Assembly: GCA_036635475.1 (NCBI GenBank)
Contig: JAVWQH010000005.1
Coordinates: forward strand, 1-64,000
Origin: JAHHUA01 sp036635475
Lineage (GTDB): Bacteria; Bacillota; Clostridia; Oscillospirales; Ruminococcaceae
Length of the DNA: 64,000 nt
Direction: 5' to 3'
Shown here: one piece after another, positions 1 through 8,353 of the stretch
Layout of the letters: each line of letters begins with the position of its first letter
How positions within the stretch are numbered: the stretch's first letter is position 1
Notes under the pieces: model-generated
Seen by the model: the letters and a program-made list of their open reading frames with translations, nothing else
The model's database searches: none
Told to the model about the DNA's origin: nothing
Program-made: the position numbers and the translations under genes

Positions 1-68
1 TTTATATTTTTTTCAGTAGGCTCTTTTGCTACCCCAACATTTATTATAGAGCCGTATTGTATTGAGAA

Positions 69-509
69 TTAAACTTTAGATTTAGGACGTTTAGAAGAGC
101 CTTTTTGTTTAACGTCCATATATTTTTTAAGGTCGGACATCTTATCATCACTTGTTTGTTTAAATTTCGCCATCATATCTTCAAAAGACATATTGTCATT
201 TGACCTTTTAGGAGATAGTCCAAAATCAACTCTTGGTGCGTGACTAGAATTTTGATTATCACGACGATTAATTTCTTGAGCTTTTTTGATAGAAAGGCTG
301 ATTTTGCCATCATCTGAAATGCTCAAAACTTTAATCTTAACCATCTGGCCATCTTGAATATGGTCAGTAATTTCCTTAACGTATGTAGAAGCAACCTCAG
401 AAATATGAACCATACCTGTTTTTCCATCGCCCAAATCTACAAATGCTCCGAATTTGGTAATACCGGTAACCTTACCTTCTAAAATGTTTCCTACCGCAAT
501 TTGCTGCAT
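69..509 (-). CDS. yabR: S1-domain RNA-binding protein (YabR family)
   Basis: Small RNA-binding protein of 146 residues with one N-terminal S1 (OB-fold) domain. The core GKVTGITKFGAFVDLG is followed by GMVHISEV, both typical of the S1 repeat in PNPase and ribosomal protein S1. The C-terminal half is charged and ends in a basic tail (KQKGSSKRPKSKV). The ATG at 509 is preferred because GAGGAGG lies about 12 bases upstream; an in-frame TTG at 530 overlaps that site. It is the last visible gene of the spoVB-to-yabR cluster, and in Bacillus yabR follows divIC in the same way. The exact RNA target is unknown; a role in translation or RNA turnover is inferred from the domain only. Confidence 0.85.
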   Translation of the reverse strand: MQQIAVGNILEGKVTGITKFGAFVDLGDGKTGMVHISEVASTYVKEITDHIQDGQMVKIKVLSISDDGKISLSIKKAQEINRRDNQNSSHAPRVDFGLSPKRSNDNMSFEDMMAKFKQTSDDKMSDLKKYMDVKQKGSSKRPKSKV

Positions 510-542
510 ATTTTGGAAAATCCTCCTCAAAATTATAATCCT

Positions 543-833
543 TTAGTTTCCCGAAATATCAATATAGACTTTTTCATCGGGATAAGCAAAGCCCAATTTT
601 TCTCTGGCAAGCTTTTCAATGTAATCATCATCTTCATCAGAATTAAGTAAACGTTCAAGGTTGCTATTGGCAATATGCTGTTGTTGAATTTGCTCACGAA
701 CCAATAAAAGTTCATTTTTCTTATTAGTTATATCAATTTGCAAATTGATAAGACAACCGCAAATATAGCAACTAAAAACTAAGACACACACCCGAAAAAC
801 AAAACTTTTCTTAATTTTTTTGCCTTTATGCAA
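543..833 (-). CDS. divIC: Septum formation initiator DivIC/FtsB family
   Basis: Short bitopic membrane protein of about 96 residues. A basic N-terminus (HKGKKIKKS) is followed by one hydrophobic segment (roughly residues 12-32) and a heptad-rich coiled coil (NKKNELLLVREQIQQQ). It ends with the family pattern DDYIEKLAREKLGFAYPDEKV. DivIC/FtsB proteins join the division septum complex with FtsL and DivIB. The start is uncertain: a GTG at 842 abuts AAGGAG too closely, whereas a TTG at 833 has about 9 bases of spacing and is preferred. Position between yabQ and yabR matches Bacillus divIC. Confidence 0.85.
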   Translation of the reverse strand: MHKGKKIKKSFVFRVCVLVFSCYICGCLINLQIDITNKKNELLLVREQIQQQHIANSNLERLLNSDEDDDYIEKLAREKLGFAYPDEKVYIDISGN

Positions 834-931
834 AACGTTCACTCCTTACTGATAAATTAAGCTGATACATAACTTTAGATTAATTATACACAATAGTGAG
901 TAAGCTTTCAAGAGATTTTAAATAAAAAGTA

Positions 932-1342
932 TCATTTTTTGAGAATTCTTTTAAGTTTTATAAGAATTTCCATTTTTATAATATTTATTCGTGAAAAAAT
1001 GTAATTAAATACTTTAATTATAGGAATAGCTATAGTGTTTATAGTTGTAGTTGCGGATTTTATCAACAATGGACTAAGAGTTAGTTCATATAAAATAATA
1101 CCAATAATAATTCCTAAAAAGATAAAGTATCTCAGTACTGCGGCATCAGCGATTAGTACAACACAAAAACAAAATAAAGCTGCAAAAAAGGCAAAAACAG
1201 TGTCGAGAATATTTGTTACCCAAAGTGAAATTTTAAAGCAATATCGAAATATTCTCAAAAAATCATATCCAAAAGCAAGAATGACACCTGCCAAAATTGA
1301 GCGAAAAAAATCAAGACATTGAACTTCAATATGAATATCCAT
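932..1342 (-). CDS. yabQ: Spore cortex biosynthesis protein YabQ
   Basis: Integral membrane protein of 136 residues that looks like the spore-specific YabQ family. It has an N-terminal hydrophobic stretch with RSILAGVILAFGYDFLRIFR, further hydrophobic segments at roughly residues 45-65 and 70-90, and a basic C-terminus (KMEILIKLKRILKK). In Bacillus YabQ sits in the forespore outer membrane and is needed for cortex formation. AGGAG lies just upstream of the ATG. It directly follows yabP (12-base gap), the conserved yabP-yabQ-divIC order. The assignment rests on family pattern plus synteny; its biochemical activity is not known. Confidence 0.85.
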   Translation of the reverse strand: MDIHIEVQCLDFFRSILAGVILAFGYDFLRIFRYCFKISLWVTNILDTVFAFFAALFCFCVVLIADAAVLRYFIFLGIIIGIILYELTLSPLLIKSATTTINTIAIPIIKVFNYIFSRINIIKMEILIKLKRILKK

Positions 1343-1353
1343 TTTAATCGCTC

Positions 1354-1632
1354 CTAACGAAATAGCTTAGAAAAAAAGCCACCTTTAATAGTTGGGGTAT
1401 CACTATAATTTATGGAATATATTATTCCTTCAATAGATAATTCTCCGCTGTCCACATCAATTTTAATCATATGCAGTCCTTCGCCTTTGACAATCATTTC
1501 GCCCTCGTTTGTGTAGAGCGTGACTGTTTCCTCGTCAAAACTTTCCATATCATTAACACCTGTCACTCTGAGCTTTTTTCGTCCATCTACGACAACACTA
1601 TGTGGCATTTTAGCCAATTCAAAATCCGCCAT
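1354..1632 (-). CDS. yabP: Sporulation protein YabP
   Basis: Protein of 92 residues of the YabP/YqfC family, sporulation proteins with a beta-rich fold. Visible family features are HSVVVDGRKKLRVTGV, then VNDMESFDEETV, then GEMIVKGEGLHMIKIDVDSGEL and the final IEGIIYSINYSD. In Bacillus, yabP is transcribed with yabQ under SigE in the mother cell. The product is cytosolic by sequence (no signal or membrane segment). About 100 bases separate it from rqcP, so a separate sporulation promoter is possible there, but I could not identify a convincing one. Confidence 0.9.
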   Translation of the reverse strand: MADFELAKMPHSVVVDGRKKLRVTGVNDMESFDEETVTLYTNEGEMIVKGEGLHMIKIDVDSGELSIEGIIYSINYSDTPTIKGGFFSKLFR

Positions 1633-1732
1633 AATTATTTCCTCGATTCTTCAAACATTTATTAAATGATTAATTAAATATATGGAATTGTCGAGATAAT
1701 TATGACATATAAACTCAAACTGCTTGACCTGT

Positions 1733-1975
1733 TTATTCAATAACTGTGTAAAAGCTTGAAGCATTATCTTTTGTGGTGTATTCACTAACGATTAAAACTT
1801 GGACTTTAAGCGGTTTTGCACCTAGCCCAATTTCAATTATATCGTTTTCTTTAACGTCATAGGAAGCTCTTTGAACTTTGCCATTCACGGAAATTCTACC
1901 GGAGTCACAAGCCTCATTAGCAATTGTCCTGCGCTTAATAAGTCTGGTAACTTTTAAATATTTATCTAATCTCAT
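1733..1975 (-). CDS. rqcP: S4-domain ribosome quality-control factor RqcP (YabO)
   Basis: Eighty-residue protein that is essentially one S4 RNA-binding domain: MRLDKYLKVTRLIKRRTIA at the start, then SGRISVNGK and the KENDIIEIGLG strand. In Bacillus, RqcP binds 50S subunits with RqcH and stabilises the P-site tRNA during addition of alanine tails to stalled nascent chains. The ATG at 1975 is chosen because GGAGGAA sits just upstream and the protein then begins with the family's own first residues; a start at 2011 would add an unrelated leader. It lies between hup and yabP. Whether rqcH is present cannot be judged from this window. Confidence 0.9.
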   Translation of the reverse strand: MRLDKYLKVTRLIKRRTIANEACDSGRISVNGKVQRASYDVKENDIIEIGLGAKPLKVQVLIVSEYTTKDNASSFYTVIE

Positions 1976-2037
1976 ATTATTTTCCTCCTTATAAACAAAA
2001 ACAGGACACAACTTCTGTGTCCTGTAATAGCTTTCAA

Positions 2038-2313
2038 TTACTTAGCAACTGATTCTTTAAGTGCTTTTCCAGCCTTGAACGAAGGAAGCTTAGAAGCAGC
2101 AATTGTGATTTCTTCGTGTGTACGAGGATTAACACCTTTTCTTTCTGCTCTTTCTTTAACTTCAAATGTACCGAAACCAACTAAAGCAACTTTATCACCG
2201 GAAGCAAGAGCCTCTGTGATTGAATCGATTACAGCTAATACAGCTTTTTCGCTGTCCTTTTTGGATAGCTCAGATTTTTGAGCAACTGCACTTATTAGTT
2301 CTGTCTTTGTCAT
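2038..2313 (-). CDS. hup: HU-family DNA-binding protein
   Basis: Nucleoid protein of 91 residues. It begins MTKTELISAVAQKSELSKKD, has the GFGTFEVKERAERKGVNP beta-arm region with the intercalating proline, and ends PSFKAGKALKESV, all standard HU/HBsu features at standard length. HU dimers bind and bend DNA without strong sequence preference. GGGAGGA precedes the ATG. Its place between mazG and rqcP differs from Bacillus, where hbs lies elsewhere. I saw no strong terminator on either side, so it may share transcripts with the surrounding division/sporulation genes. Confidence 0.97.
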   Translation of the reverse strand: MTKTELISAVAQKSELSKKDSEKAVLAVIDSITEALASGDKVALVGFGTFEVKERAERKGVNPRTHEEITIAASKLPSFKAGKALKESVAK

Positions 2314-2328
2314 TTTGTATTTTCCTCC

Positions 2329-3144
2329 CTAAATTTTCTTATTTTCCTTTAATAGTTTAGCTTGTTTCCAAAGGTCATTCAAAACGTCAATCGAAACATT
2401 TTTCATATCAATGCCATTCGAAATTGCAAGTTTTTCAACCATTGAAAATCTATCAATAAATTTATCACAGGACTTTTGTGTTGCATCTTCGCAATCAACC
2501 CCCAAAAATCGTGATACATTTACAACCGAAAACGCAACATCTCCTAATTCTTCAAAGATATTTTCGACGTCATTATTTGAAATTGCTTGTTGTAACTCAA
2601 CAATTTCGCTTTGTAAATCGTCAAAAGCCATTTGAAGGACAGGATAGTCAAATCCAGATTTAGCAGCTCTTTTTTGTACTTTTTGGGAACGCATAAGTGC
2701 CGGAAAAACTTTTGGCACACTTTCCAGAGTTTCAAGACAGGTTTTCTGTCCTTTTTGTTTCTGTTTAATTGTATCCCAATTGTCCAGTACTTCATTAGTG
2801 CTGTTGACAACAACATTCGAGAAAATATGTGGGTGACGCTCAATTAATTTTTTGCAAATTCCGTCAGCGACATCATCAAAATTAAATGATTTTTCCTCTT
2901 TGGCAATCTGCGAATGAAAAACAACTTGCAAAAGTAAGTCACCTAGTTCTTCTTTCAGCATATCGTCATTTTCCATTTCAATTGCATCAAGAACTTCATA
3001 AGCCTCTTCAATCACATTAGATTTAATGGAAGTATGAGTTTGGCTTATGTCCCAAGGGCAACCATTTTCACTGCGAAGTATATCCATTATTTTAAGCAAA
3101 TCGTCACAGGTATATTCATTTTTAAAATTAAATTCACAAATCAT
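2329..3144 (-). CDS. mazG: Nucleoside triphosphate pyrophosphohydrolase MazG
   Basis: Protein of about 271 residues with two MazG domains. The first has GCPWDISQTHTS, EEAYEVLDAIE and EELGDLLLQVVFHSQIA (ExxE...ExxD metal-binding pattern). The second has EIVELQQAI and EELGDVAFSVVNVSRFLG. MazG hydrolyses noncanonical or excess NTPs to NMP and pyrophosphate. It lacks the tetrapyrrole methylase domain fused N-terminally in Bacillus YabN, so this is the short form. The ATG at 3144 is preferred over one at 3180 because GGGGAT lies 7-8 bases upstream. It sits between spoVB and hup in the conserved cluster. Confidence 0.92.
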   Translation of the reverse strand: MICEFNFKNEYTCDDLLKIMDILRSENGCPWDISQTHTSIKSNVIEEAYEVLDAIEMENDDMLKEELGDLLLQVVFHSQIAKEEKSFNFDDVADGICKKLIERHPHIFSNVVVNSTNEVLDNWDTIKQKQKGQKTCLETLESVPKVFPALMRSQKVQKRAAKSGFDYPVLQMAFDDLQSEIVELQQAISNNDVENIFEELGDVAFSVVNVSRFLGVDCEDATQKSCDKFIDRFSMVEKLAISNGIDMKNVSIDVLNDLWKQAKLLKENKKI

Positions 3145-3222
3145 TTCAAATCCCCAAAGCTCATAATTGTTAGTCAGCAATACATATATTACCGCATTAT
3201 AACTATAATTTCAAGTGCTTTT

Positions 3223-4917
3223 TTAAAAATAAGATAATAAATGGTATTTAATTTTAATATTTACTTTTATAGTACCTGTTATTAGCAAAAAAGTGAGGTA
3301 AATCATAGCAGAAATCAGTAAAACTAAAGTTAATTCTATAATATTAGATAATTTACCACTTAGCAGTTTGGCAGAAAAGAAAGCAGTGAACCCGCATATT
3401 GTTGAACAAAACAATGGTTTAATTAAACACTCATAAAAATTGAATTTCCACTTTAGATTTTTGGATAAAATAATCAACTCGAATATCAAAATGATGCTAT
3501 AGGAAATTGCAGTTGAAATAGCTGCCCCCAAAACATTAAGTTTCGGAATAGCGATTAAAATATAGTTTAACGATAGTTTTATAATACTGGCTAAAACCAT
3601 CATTTTAAGTGTTAAAAATGAATTTCCCATAGCTTGATGAATACTATTTAATGGGATTAAAATTCCAATAGCAATTGTAGCAATGCCTAAAACACGCAAA
3701 ATATCGGTTGCAGCCATAACCTCATCAATTCTTGTGGGAAAAAGCGAAAGCAAAATCTTTTCTGATAAGACTGACACACCAATTCCACCAGCGAAAGCAA
3801 TTATTGCACTGTATTTTATTATACCACATATTTTTTCACTTAGACGGCTTGAACAATCATTTTTGCAAGATGAAGCAATAGTTGGAAGTGCGGTTGTACC
3901 GATTGTAGCAGAAAAAGCAGGGATAATATTAAAAATAGTCATTGCAATGCCTGAATATGCACCAAATAAAAATATAGGCAAACCCACTAAATCAGAATAA
4001 TTTTTTGCGATATATGAATATTTATCAAGAAAAAATACAGGGTTTTTAGCTATTGCAAAATTCAGCCTATTTACAATTGTTGCAAGGTCAATCAGAGAAG
4101 CAATATTTGAAATAAGAGTGCAGGCACATATTGGTATAGCTGTAATAATCAACTTTTTTGATATGTCAGTACATTCACGTTTTATGCAATATATTTTGTT
4201 TTTGTCGTGAATTAGATAACGCAAGCCAATATAAATTGTTCCTATTATTGTGCTTAAAGTCACTCCCAAAATTGCCGCAGAGGAAGAAAATGCAAGTGTG
4301 GCAGTTTGAAATGTTGGAGTTTCACCAACTATTGACGCAATAAAATCAATAATTTGTTGGGGATTTTTAATAGAATATCTAGCCGACCAAATTGCTAAAA
4401 GCGAACCGAGAACCAATCTTGCAAAACTTTCACCAACCTGTGAGAAAGCAGTTGGATACATATTGCTTTTGCCCTCATAATACCCACGAAATGCTGCTGA
4501 AATTGAACAGAAAAGAAGTGATGGTGCAATTAGCATAACGCAAACACTAGCAAAACTATTGCCTAACATTTTTGTTATTTCTCTTGAAAAAAACCACAAA
4601 AAGCTGCTAGCTGATAAACCAAAAACAGAGTAAATCAAAACAGCTTTTTTCAAAACTTGTTTCGACATATATCCATTTCTTTTTGATTGAAATTCAGCAA
4701 CAAGCTTTGAAATTGACATTGTCATTCCGGAAAGGGCAACGGCACTGATTGGACCATAAATGCTGTAAGCCGCCATATAATATCCCATTCCTTCGCCACC
4801 TAAAAGGGAAGCAAGGGGAATTTTAAAAGCAGCGCCGAATATTTTGGCAAGTATTGTAGCACTCATCAAAGCGGCAGTACCCTCTAAAAAAGAATAAGAT
4901 TTTTCTTTATTTTTCAT
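3223..4917 (-). CDS. spoVB: Stage V sporulation protein B-like polysaccharide flippase
   Basis: Polytopic membrane protein of about 564 residues from the MOP exporter superfamily (SpoVB/MurJ/polysaccharide export group), with roughly 14 hydrophobic segments along its length. The opening SFLEGTAALMSATILAKIFG and the GMGYYMAAYSIYGP segment match SpoVB/YabM proteins. SpoVB is needed for spore cortex formation, probably by moving a lipid-linked precursor across a membrane. The ATG at 4917 follows AAAGGAG by 7 bases; the 46-codon upstream extension to 5055 is not membrane-like and is unlikely to be translated. It heads the cluster that runs to yabR. MurJ function instead of strictly sporulation function cannot be excluded. 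Confidence 0.87.
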   Translation of the reverse strand: MKNKEKSYSFLEGTAALMSATILAKIFGAAFKIPLASLLGGEGMGYYMAAYSIYGPISAVALSGMTMSISKLVAEFQSKRNGYMSKQVLKKAVLIYSVFGLSASSFLWFFSREITKMLGNSFASVCVMLIAPSLLFCSISAAFRGYYEGKSNMYPTAFSQVGESFARLVLGSLLAIWSARYSIKNPQQIIDFIASIVGETPTFQTATLAFSSSAAILGVTLSTIIGTIYIGLRYLIHDKNKIYCIKRECTDISKKLIITAIPICACTLISNIASLIDLATIVNRLNFAIAKNPVFFLDKYSYIAKNYSDLVGLPIFLFGAYSGIAMTIFNIIPAFSATIGTTALPTIASSCKNDCSSRLSEKICGIIKYSAIIAFAGGIGVSVLSEKILLSLFPTRIDEVMAATDILRVLGIATIAIGILIPLNSIHQAMGNSFLTLKMMVLASIIKLSLNYILIAIPKLNVLGAAISTAISYSIILIFELIILSKNLKWKFNFYECLIKPLFCSTICGFTAFFSAKLLSGKLSNIIELTLVLLISAMIYLTFLLITGTIKVNIKIKYHLLSYF

Positions 4918-5158
4918 ATGAAAACTCCTTTGCATATGATTATGTTTAGCTTTTGGACAAAACCTATGTAACAACTTACATAACAAATACATACATTGAG
5001 ATTTTCTATCAGCTTTATGCCTTATTTTATTAATTAAATTGAACTTTTTTATCAATAATTCCTATAAAACATTGCTTTAAGTCGCAATATGTTATATAAT
5101 AAAACAATGGGGATATTCTAGGATATTCAATTTTTGTTAAACTGTAAAGGAGCTTATA

Positions 5159-6277
5159 ATGTCAAAATTCACCTTGTGTTGCCCGTGCTTATTCGGTCTT
5201 GAAAGTGTTTTATCGTCAGAAATCAGAAGATTAGGCGGTGAAGATATAGTTGTCACTGATGGAAAGGTTATTTTTAGTGGTGATGAAACTATTCTTGTTA
5301 AGTCAAATATAATGCTTAGCACTGCGGAACGTGTTTTAATCGTGCTTGGCTCATTCAAGGCGACGTCATTCACTGAGCTTTTTGATAATACAGCGGAATT
5401 GCCATTTGAAGATTTTATTGGCAAAAATGACGCATTTCCTGTTAAAGGTTGGTCACTTAATTCAGCGCTGCACAGTGTGCCGGATTGTCAAGCAATAATA
5501 AAAAAAGCAGCTGTCAGACGTTTAGAAAGAGTTTATGGACTTTCTTGGTTTGAAGAAACAGGCCCTATTCATCAAATTCAGTTTTCAATCCATAAAGATA
5601 ATGTTATGGTTATGCTGGATTCGTCGGGATATGGTCTTCACAAAAGAGGATATAGACAACTTTCCAATGCAGCACCAATTAAAGAAACTCTTGCAGCAGG
5701 AATCATTGATTTAGCAAGAGTAAGAGAAAATACAACTGTATTTGACCCACTTTGCGGTTCAGGAACTTTCCTTATTGAATCTGCGCTTCATGGATTGAAA
5801 ATTGCCCCAGGATTGCGCCGCCATTTTGCTGCTGAACGTTGGGGACTTTTTGATGAATCAGTTTGGGAAGATGTGAAACAAGAATGTTTTTCAAATATCA
5901 GACGTGATGGCAAATTTATGGCGAACGGATTTGACATTGATGAGGAATGTATTGATTTAACAATGGAAAATGCGGGTAAAGCCGGAGTTGCAGCAAGAGT
6001 AAAAGCCTCACAAGGGGACATCAAGGATTTTGTTCCTCAAGGCGATAATCCTGTTGTTATCTGTAATCCTCCATATGGCGAACGTATGCTGGACATCAAG
6101 CAAGCTGAAGAATTATATAAAGTTATGGGCGATGTTTATTCAAAAGACGAGTCTATTCCTTGGTATATTATTTCTCCACATGAAGATTTTGAAAAAATCT
6201 TTGGTAAAGTGGCTGACAAACGACGTAAGCTATATAATGGTATGATTAAATGTCAGGTATTTATGTATTTTAAGTAG
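5159..6277 (+). CDS. THUMP-domain class I SAM-dependent RNA methyltransferase
   Basis: Protein of 372 residues like Bacillus YpsC and the N-terminal half of E. coli RlmL. The first ~60 residues carry a ferredoxin-like segment (CPCLFGLESVLSSEIRRLGG), residues ~60-160 fit a THUMP domain, and the C-terminal half is a Rossmann methyltransferase. FDPLCGSGTFLIES is the SAM-binding motif I and CNPPYGERM the NPPY catalytic motif used by N-methyltransferases acting on exocyclic amines. The probable product is N2-methylguanine in 23S rRNA, by analogy with RlmL/TrmN relatives. AAGGAGC precedes the ATG. It is divergent from spoVB. Confidence 0.9.
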   Translation: MSKFTLCCPCLFGLESVLSSEIRRLGGEDIVVTDGKVIFSGDETILVKSNIMLSTAERVLIVLGSFKATSFTELFDNTAELPFEDFIGKNDAFPVKGWSLNSALHSVPDCQAIIKKAAVRRLERVYGLSWFEETGPIHQIQFSIHKDNVMVMLDSSGYGLHKRGYRQLSNAAPIKETLAAGIIDLARVRENTTVFDPLCGSGTFLIESALHGLKIAPGLRRHFAAERWGLFDESVWEDVKQECFSNIRRDGKFMANGFDIDEECIDLTMENAGKAGVAARVKASQGDIKDFVPQGDNPVVICNPPYGERMLDIKQAEELYKVMGDVYSKDESIPWYIISPHEDFEKIFGKVADKRRKLYNGMIKCQVFMYFK

Positions 6278-6320
6278 TATTTTAATAATATATTTTAAGA
6301 TATCATATGGGGGCTGTTTA

Positions 6321-7112
6321 ATGACAAAAATTGCAGACTGTCACGTTCATATATTTCCTAATAAATTAGCTGACAAAGCGGTTAAATCAATAGGGAATTT
6401 TTACGACAGTAAAATGCTACACAATGGCACAGCTGATGAACTTATTGAGAGCGGTGCAACGGCAAATATAAACAAATATCTTGTTTCAAGTTCAGCAACT
6501 AAGCCTGAACAGGTTTCAGCCATCAACGATTTTATCCATTGTGAATGTGAATTGCACGAAGAATTTATTGGATTGGGTACAATGCACCCTGACTTTGAGG
6601 ATATTGATTGTGAGATTGAAAAAATACACTCTTATGGTCTTAAAGGTGTTAAACTGCACCCCGATTTTCAATCATTTAATATAGACGATGAAAAAGCAAT
6701 AAAAATGTATAAGAAATTAAGCGAAGCTAACTTACCAATTCTTTTTCACACAGGGGATAAGCGATATAATGCCTCATCGCCTGAGAGAATGTCAAATGCC
6801 GCAAAAGCAGTTCCAAATATGAAATGTATTGCAGCTCACTTTGGCGGATATAATCATTGGTATGACGTTTTAGACTACCTAAAAGGTCTTCCTAATGTAA
6901 TGTTTGATACAAGCAGCACTTTGTTTTCCATTGATGCTTTAAAGGCTGTTGAAATGATTAATGAACTCGGTGAAGATAAGTTTTTGTTTGGCACTGATTA
7001 TCCAATGTGGGACCCTAAAGAAGAATTGGGCAGGTTTTTAAAATTGCCATTGTCCCATGAACAACAAGAAAAAATACTATGGAATAACTTTGAAAATCTT
7101 TTTATTAAGTAG
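6321..7112 (+). CDS. TIM-barrel amidohydrolase family protein
   Basis: Cytosolic protein of 263 residues of the amidohydrolase_2 family (metal-dependent TIM barrel). Recognisable metal and active-site positions are DCHVHIFP near the N-terminus, GVKLHPDFQ, PILFHTGDK, CIAAHFGG and FLFGTDYPMW near the C-terminus. Family members hydrolyse or decarboxylate diverse substrates; the substrate cannot be read from the sequence. GGGGGC lies about 8 bases upstream of the ATG. It follows the methyltransferase by 43 bases and is closed by the hairpin at 7169-7207, so the two may be cotranscribed. Confidence 0.85.
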   Translation: MTKIADCHVHIFPNKLADKAVKSIGNFYDSKMLHNGTADELIESGATANINKYLVSSSATKPEQVSAINDFIHCECELHEEFIGLGTMHPDFEDIDCEIEKIHSYGLKGVKLHPDFQSFNIDDEKAIKMYKKLSEANLPILFHTGDKRYNASSPERMSNAAKAVPNMKCIAAHFGGYNHWYDVLDYLKGLPNVMFDTSSTLFSIDALKAVEMINELGEDKFLFGTDYPMWDPKEELGRFLKLPLSHEQQEKILWNNFENLFIK

Positions 7113-7168
7113 AGTTATTCTTACAATATCAGCTGAAATAATTGTTTCAAAATATTAATTATACAAAA

Positions 7169-7207
7169 ATGCAAGTATCTTATGAATTTGATACTTGCAT
7201 TATTTTA
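7169..7207 (+). terminator. Intrinsic terminator after the amidohydrolase
   Basis: An 11-bp perfect stem (ATGCAAGTATC with GATACTTGCAT) and 10-base loop are followed by a T-rich run. Confidence 0.75.
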
Positions 7208-7278
7208 TATAAATGTTAATAAAACTTACAAATTATACAATATGACAAAAAATTAAGATTTTTTTGTAACATTGTATA

Positions 7279-7307
7279 TTGTAATTGTGTACAAAATATG
7301 CTAAAAT
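7279..7307 (+). promoter_or_regulatory. Probable SigA promoter of hpf
   Basis: TTGTAA (7279-7284), a 17-base spacer and TAAAAT (7302-7307) lie about 110 bases before the HPF start. Inferred from match to the vegetative consensus only. Confidence 0.5.
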
Positions 7308-7417
7308 AAAGGAGAAATATAAGCGAAATATCCTATATTTTGATATTAAAGCTGTTCTTAATAGGAATAGTTTTAAAATAGCACAAATTGTGCAGTAAAA
7401 TAAAAGGGGCTGATTTT

Positions 7418-7948
7418 ATGACCATTAATTTTAAAGCAAGAAAAACTATCATTAAAGACTCCTTCAAAGAAAAAACAGAAAAAAGGCTATCAAAATTCGA
7501 CCGTTTTTTTGCAAGTGATGTAGTTGCAGTTGTGACTGTAACCCACGAACAAGAAAGAGAAACTGTCGAGATTACCATAAAATCAAATGGTATGATTTAT
7601 AGAGCTGAAAGAACAACTGATGACCGTTCAATTTCGCTAGAGGCAGTTTGCGATGTACTTATGAAGCAAATTGTTAAAAATAAAGCTAAATTAGATAATA
7701 AAGTACGTGCAAACGCATTCGCTGAGATTGAAGAAGAGTGTTCTTTGCCTGAGGAAGAACTAAAAATTGTTAAGATAAAGAAATTCCCATCAAAACCTAT
7801 GACACCTGAAGAGGCAGTTTTGAGAATGAATTTAGTTGACCATCAATTCTTTATTTTCACCAATGGCAATACAGGAGAAGTAAGCTTGGTTTATCGCAGA
7901 AATGACGGCAATTATGGCTTAATCGAGCCAACAGATTCTGAGGAATAA
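7418..7948 (+). CDS. hpf: Ribosome hibernation-promoting factor, long form
   Basis: Protein of 176 residues with the two-part architecture of long HPF. The N-terminal domain (about residues 1-100) opens MTINFKARKT and resembles YfiA/RaiA, which binds the 30S decoding centre. A charged linker leads to the C-terminal dimerisation domain with SKPMTPEEAVLRMNLVDH, FFIFTNGNTGEVSLVYRR and DGNYGLIEP. Long HPF joins two 70S ribosomes into inactive 100S particles in slow growth. AGGGG lies about 9 bases before the ATG at 7418; a start at 7388 lacks a site. It appears monocistronic, between a promoter and a terminator. Confidence 0.95.
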   Translation: MTINFKARKTIIKDSFKEKTEKRLSKFDRFFASDVVAVVTVTHEQERETVEITIKSNGMIYRAERTTDDRSISLEAVCDVLMKQIVKNKAKLDNKVRANAFAEIEEECSLPEEELKIVKIKKFPSKPMTPEEAVLRMNLVDHQFFIFTNGNTGEVSLVYRRNDGNYGLIEPTDSEE

Positions 7949-7978
7949 GCTTTAAATACAATAACAATTAGATAAGAT

Positions 7979-8018
7979 AAAGGCGATATCTGTTATGTAG
8001 ATATCGCCTTTAAACTTT
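7979..8018 (+). terminator. Intrinsic terminator after hpf
   Basis: A 13-bp perfect stem (AAAGGCGATATCT with AGATATCGCCTTT) and 7-base loop follow hpf by about 30 bases. The downstream T-run is weak. Confidence 0.75.
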
Positions 8019-8353
8019 ACTCAGTGAATGAAAAAAACAAAAAGTAATAGATGAAGTATTATTGAATAAACTTTAACACTAAATATTTTAAGAAAAATTT
8101 CGATAGTTATTTTGCAATTTTGCTATTATCTATGTATTGTTAGTAGCAGAATATAAGAAATCGAAAAAAGAGATAAAACTTTAAAATTTGTTAAAATTTT
8201 GGATACAATGTTGAATTTTCATACATAAAATTGGACAATGTCGATAAATTATTTTCAAAAAAAGCATAAAATGTTACAGTTGTTACTTATTTAGTCTTGT
8301 AAATTTGAAATAATATGATAGAATTATTGAGTACCGCAAAAAGGAGAAATTTT
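8019..8353 (+). promoter_or_regulatory. AT-rich intergenic region with probable degV promoter
   Basis: Stretch of about 335 bases without a coding signal. The only structure I can support is a promoter-like pair TTGTAA (8297-8302) and TAGAAT (8319-8324) with a 16-base spacer, about 30 bases before the DegV start. The remainder is plain A/T-rich sequence without a convincing hairpin or riboswitch. Confidence 0.45.

Noticed and set aside
1..68. Possible tRNA or terminator at the left edge
   Set aside because: Only a 6-bp GGCTCT/AGAGCC pairing with a long loop is present and no tRNA arms can be folded; not enough to support a feature.
1035..1322. Plus-strand frame opposite yabQ
   Set aside because: It lies antisense to a well-supported sporulation gene and has no ribosome site or recognisable family.
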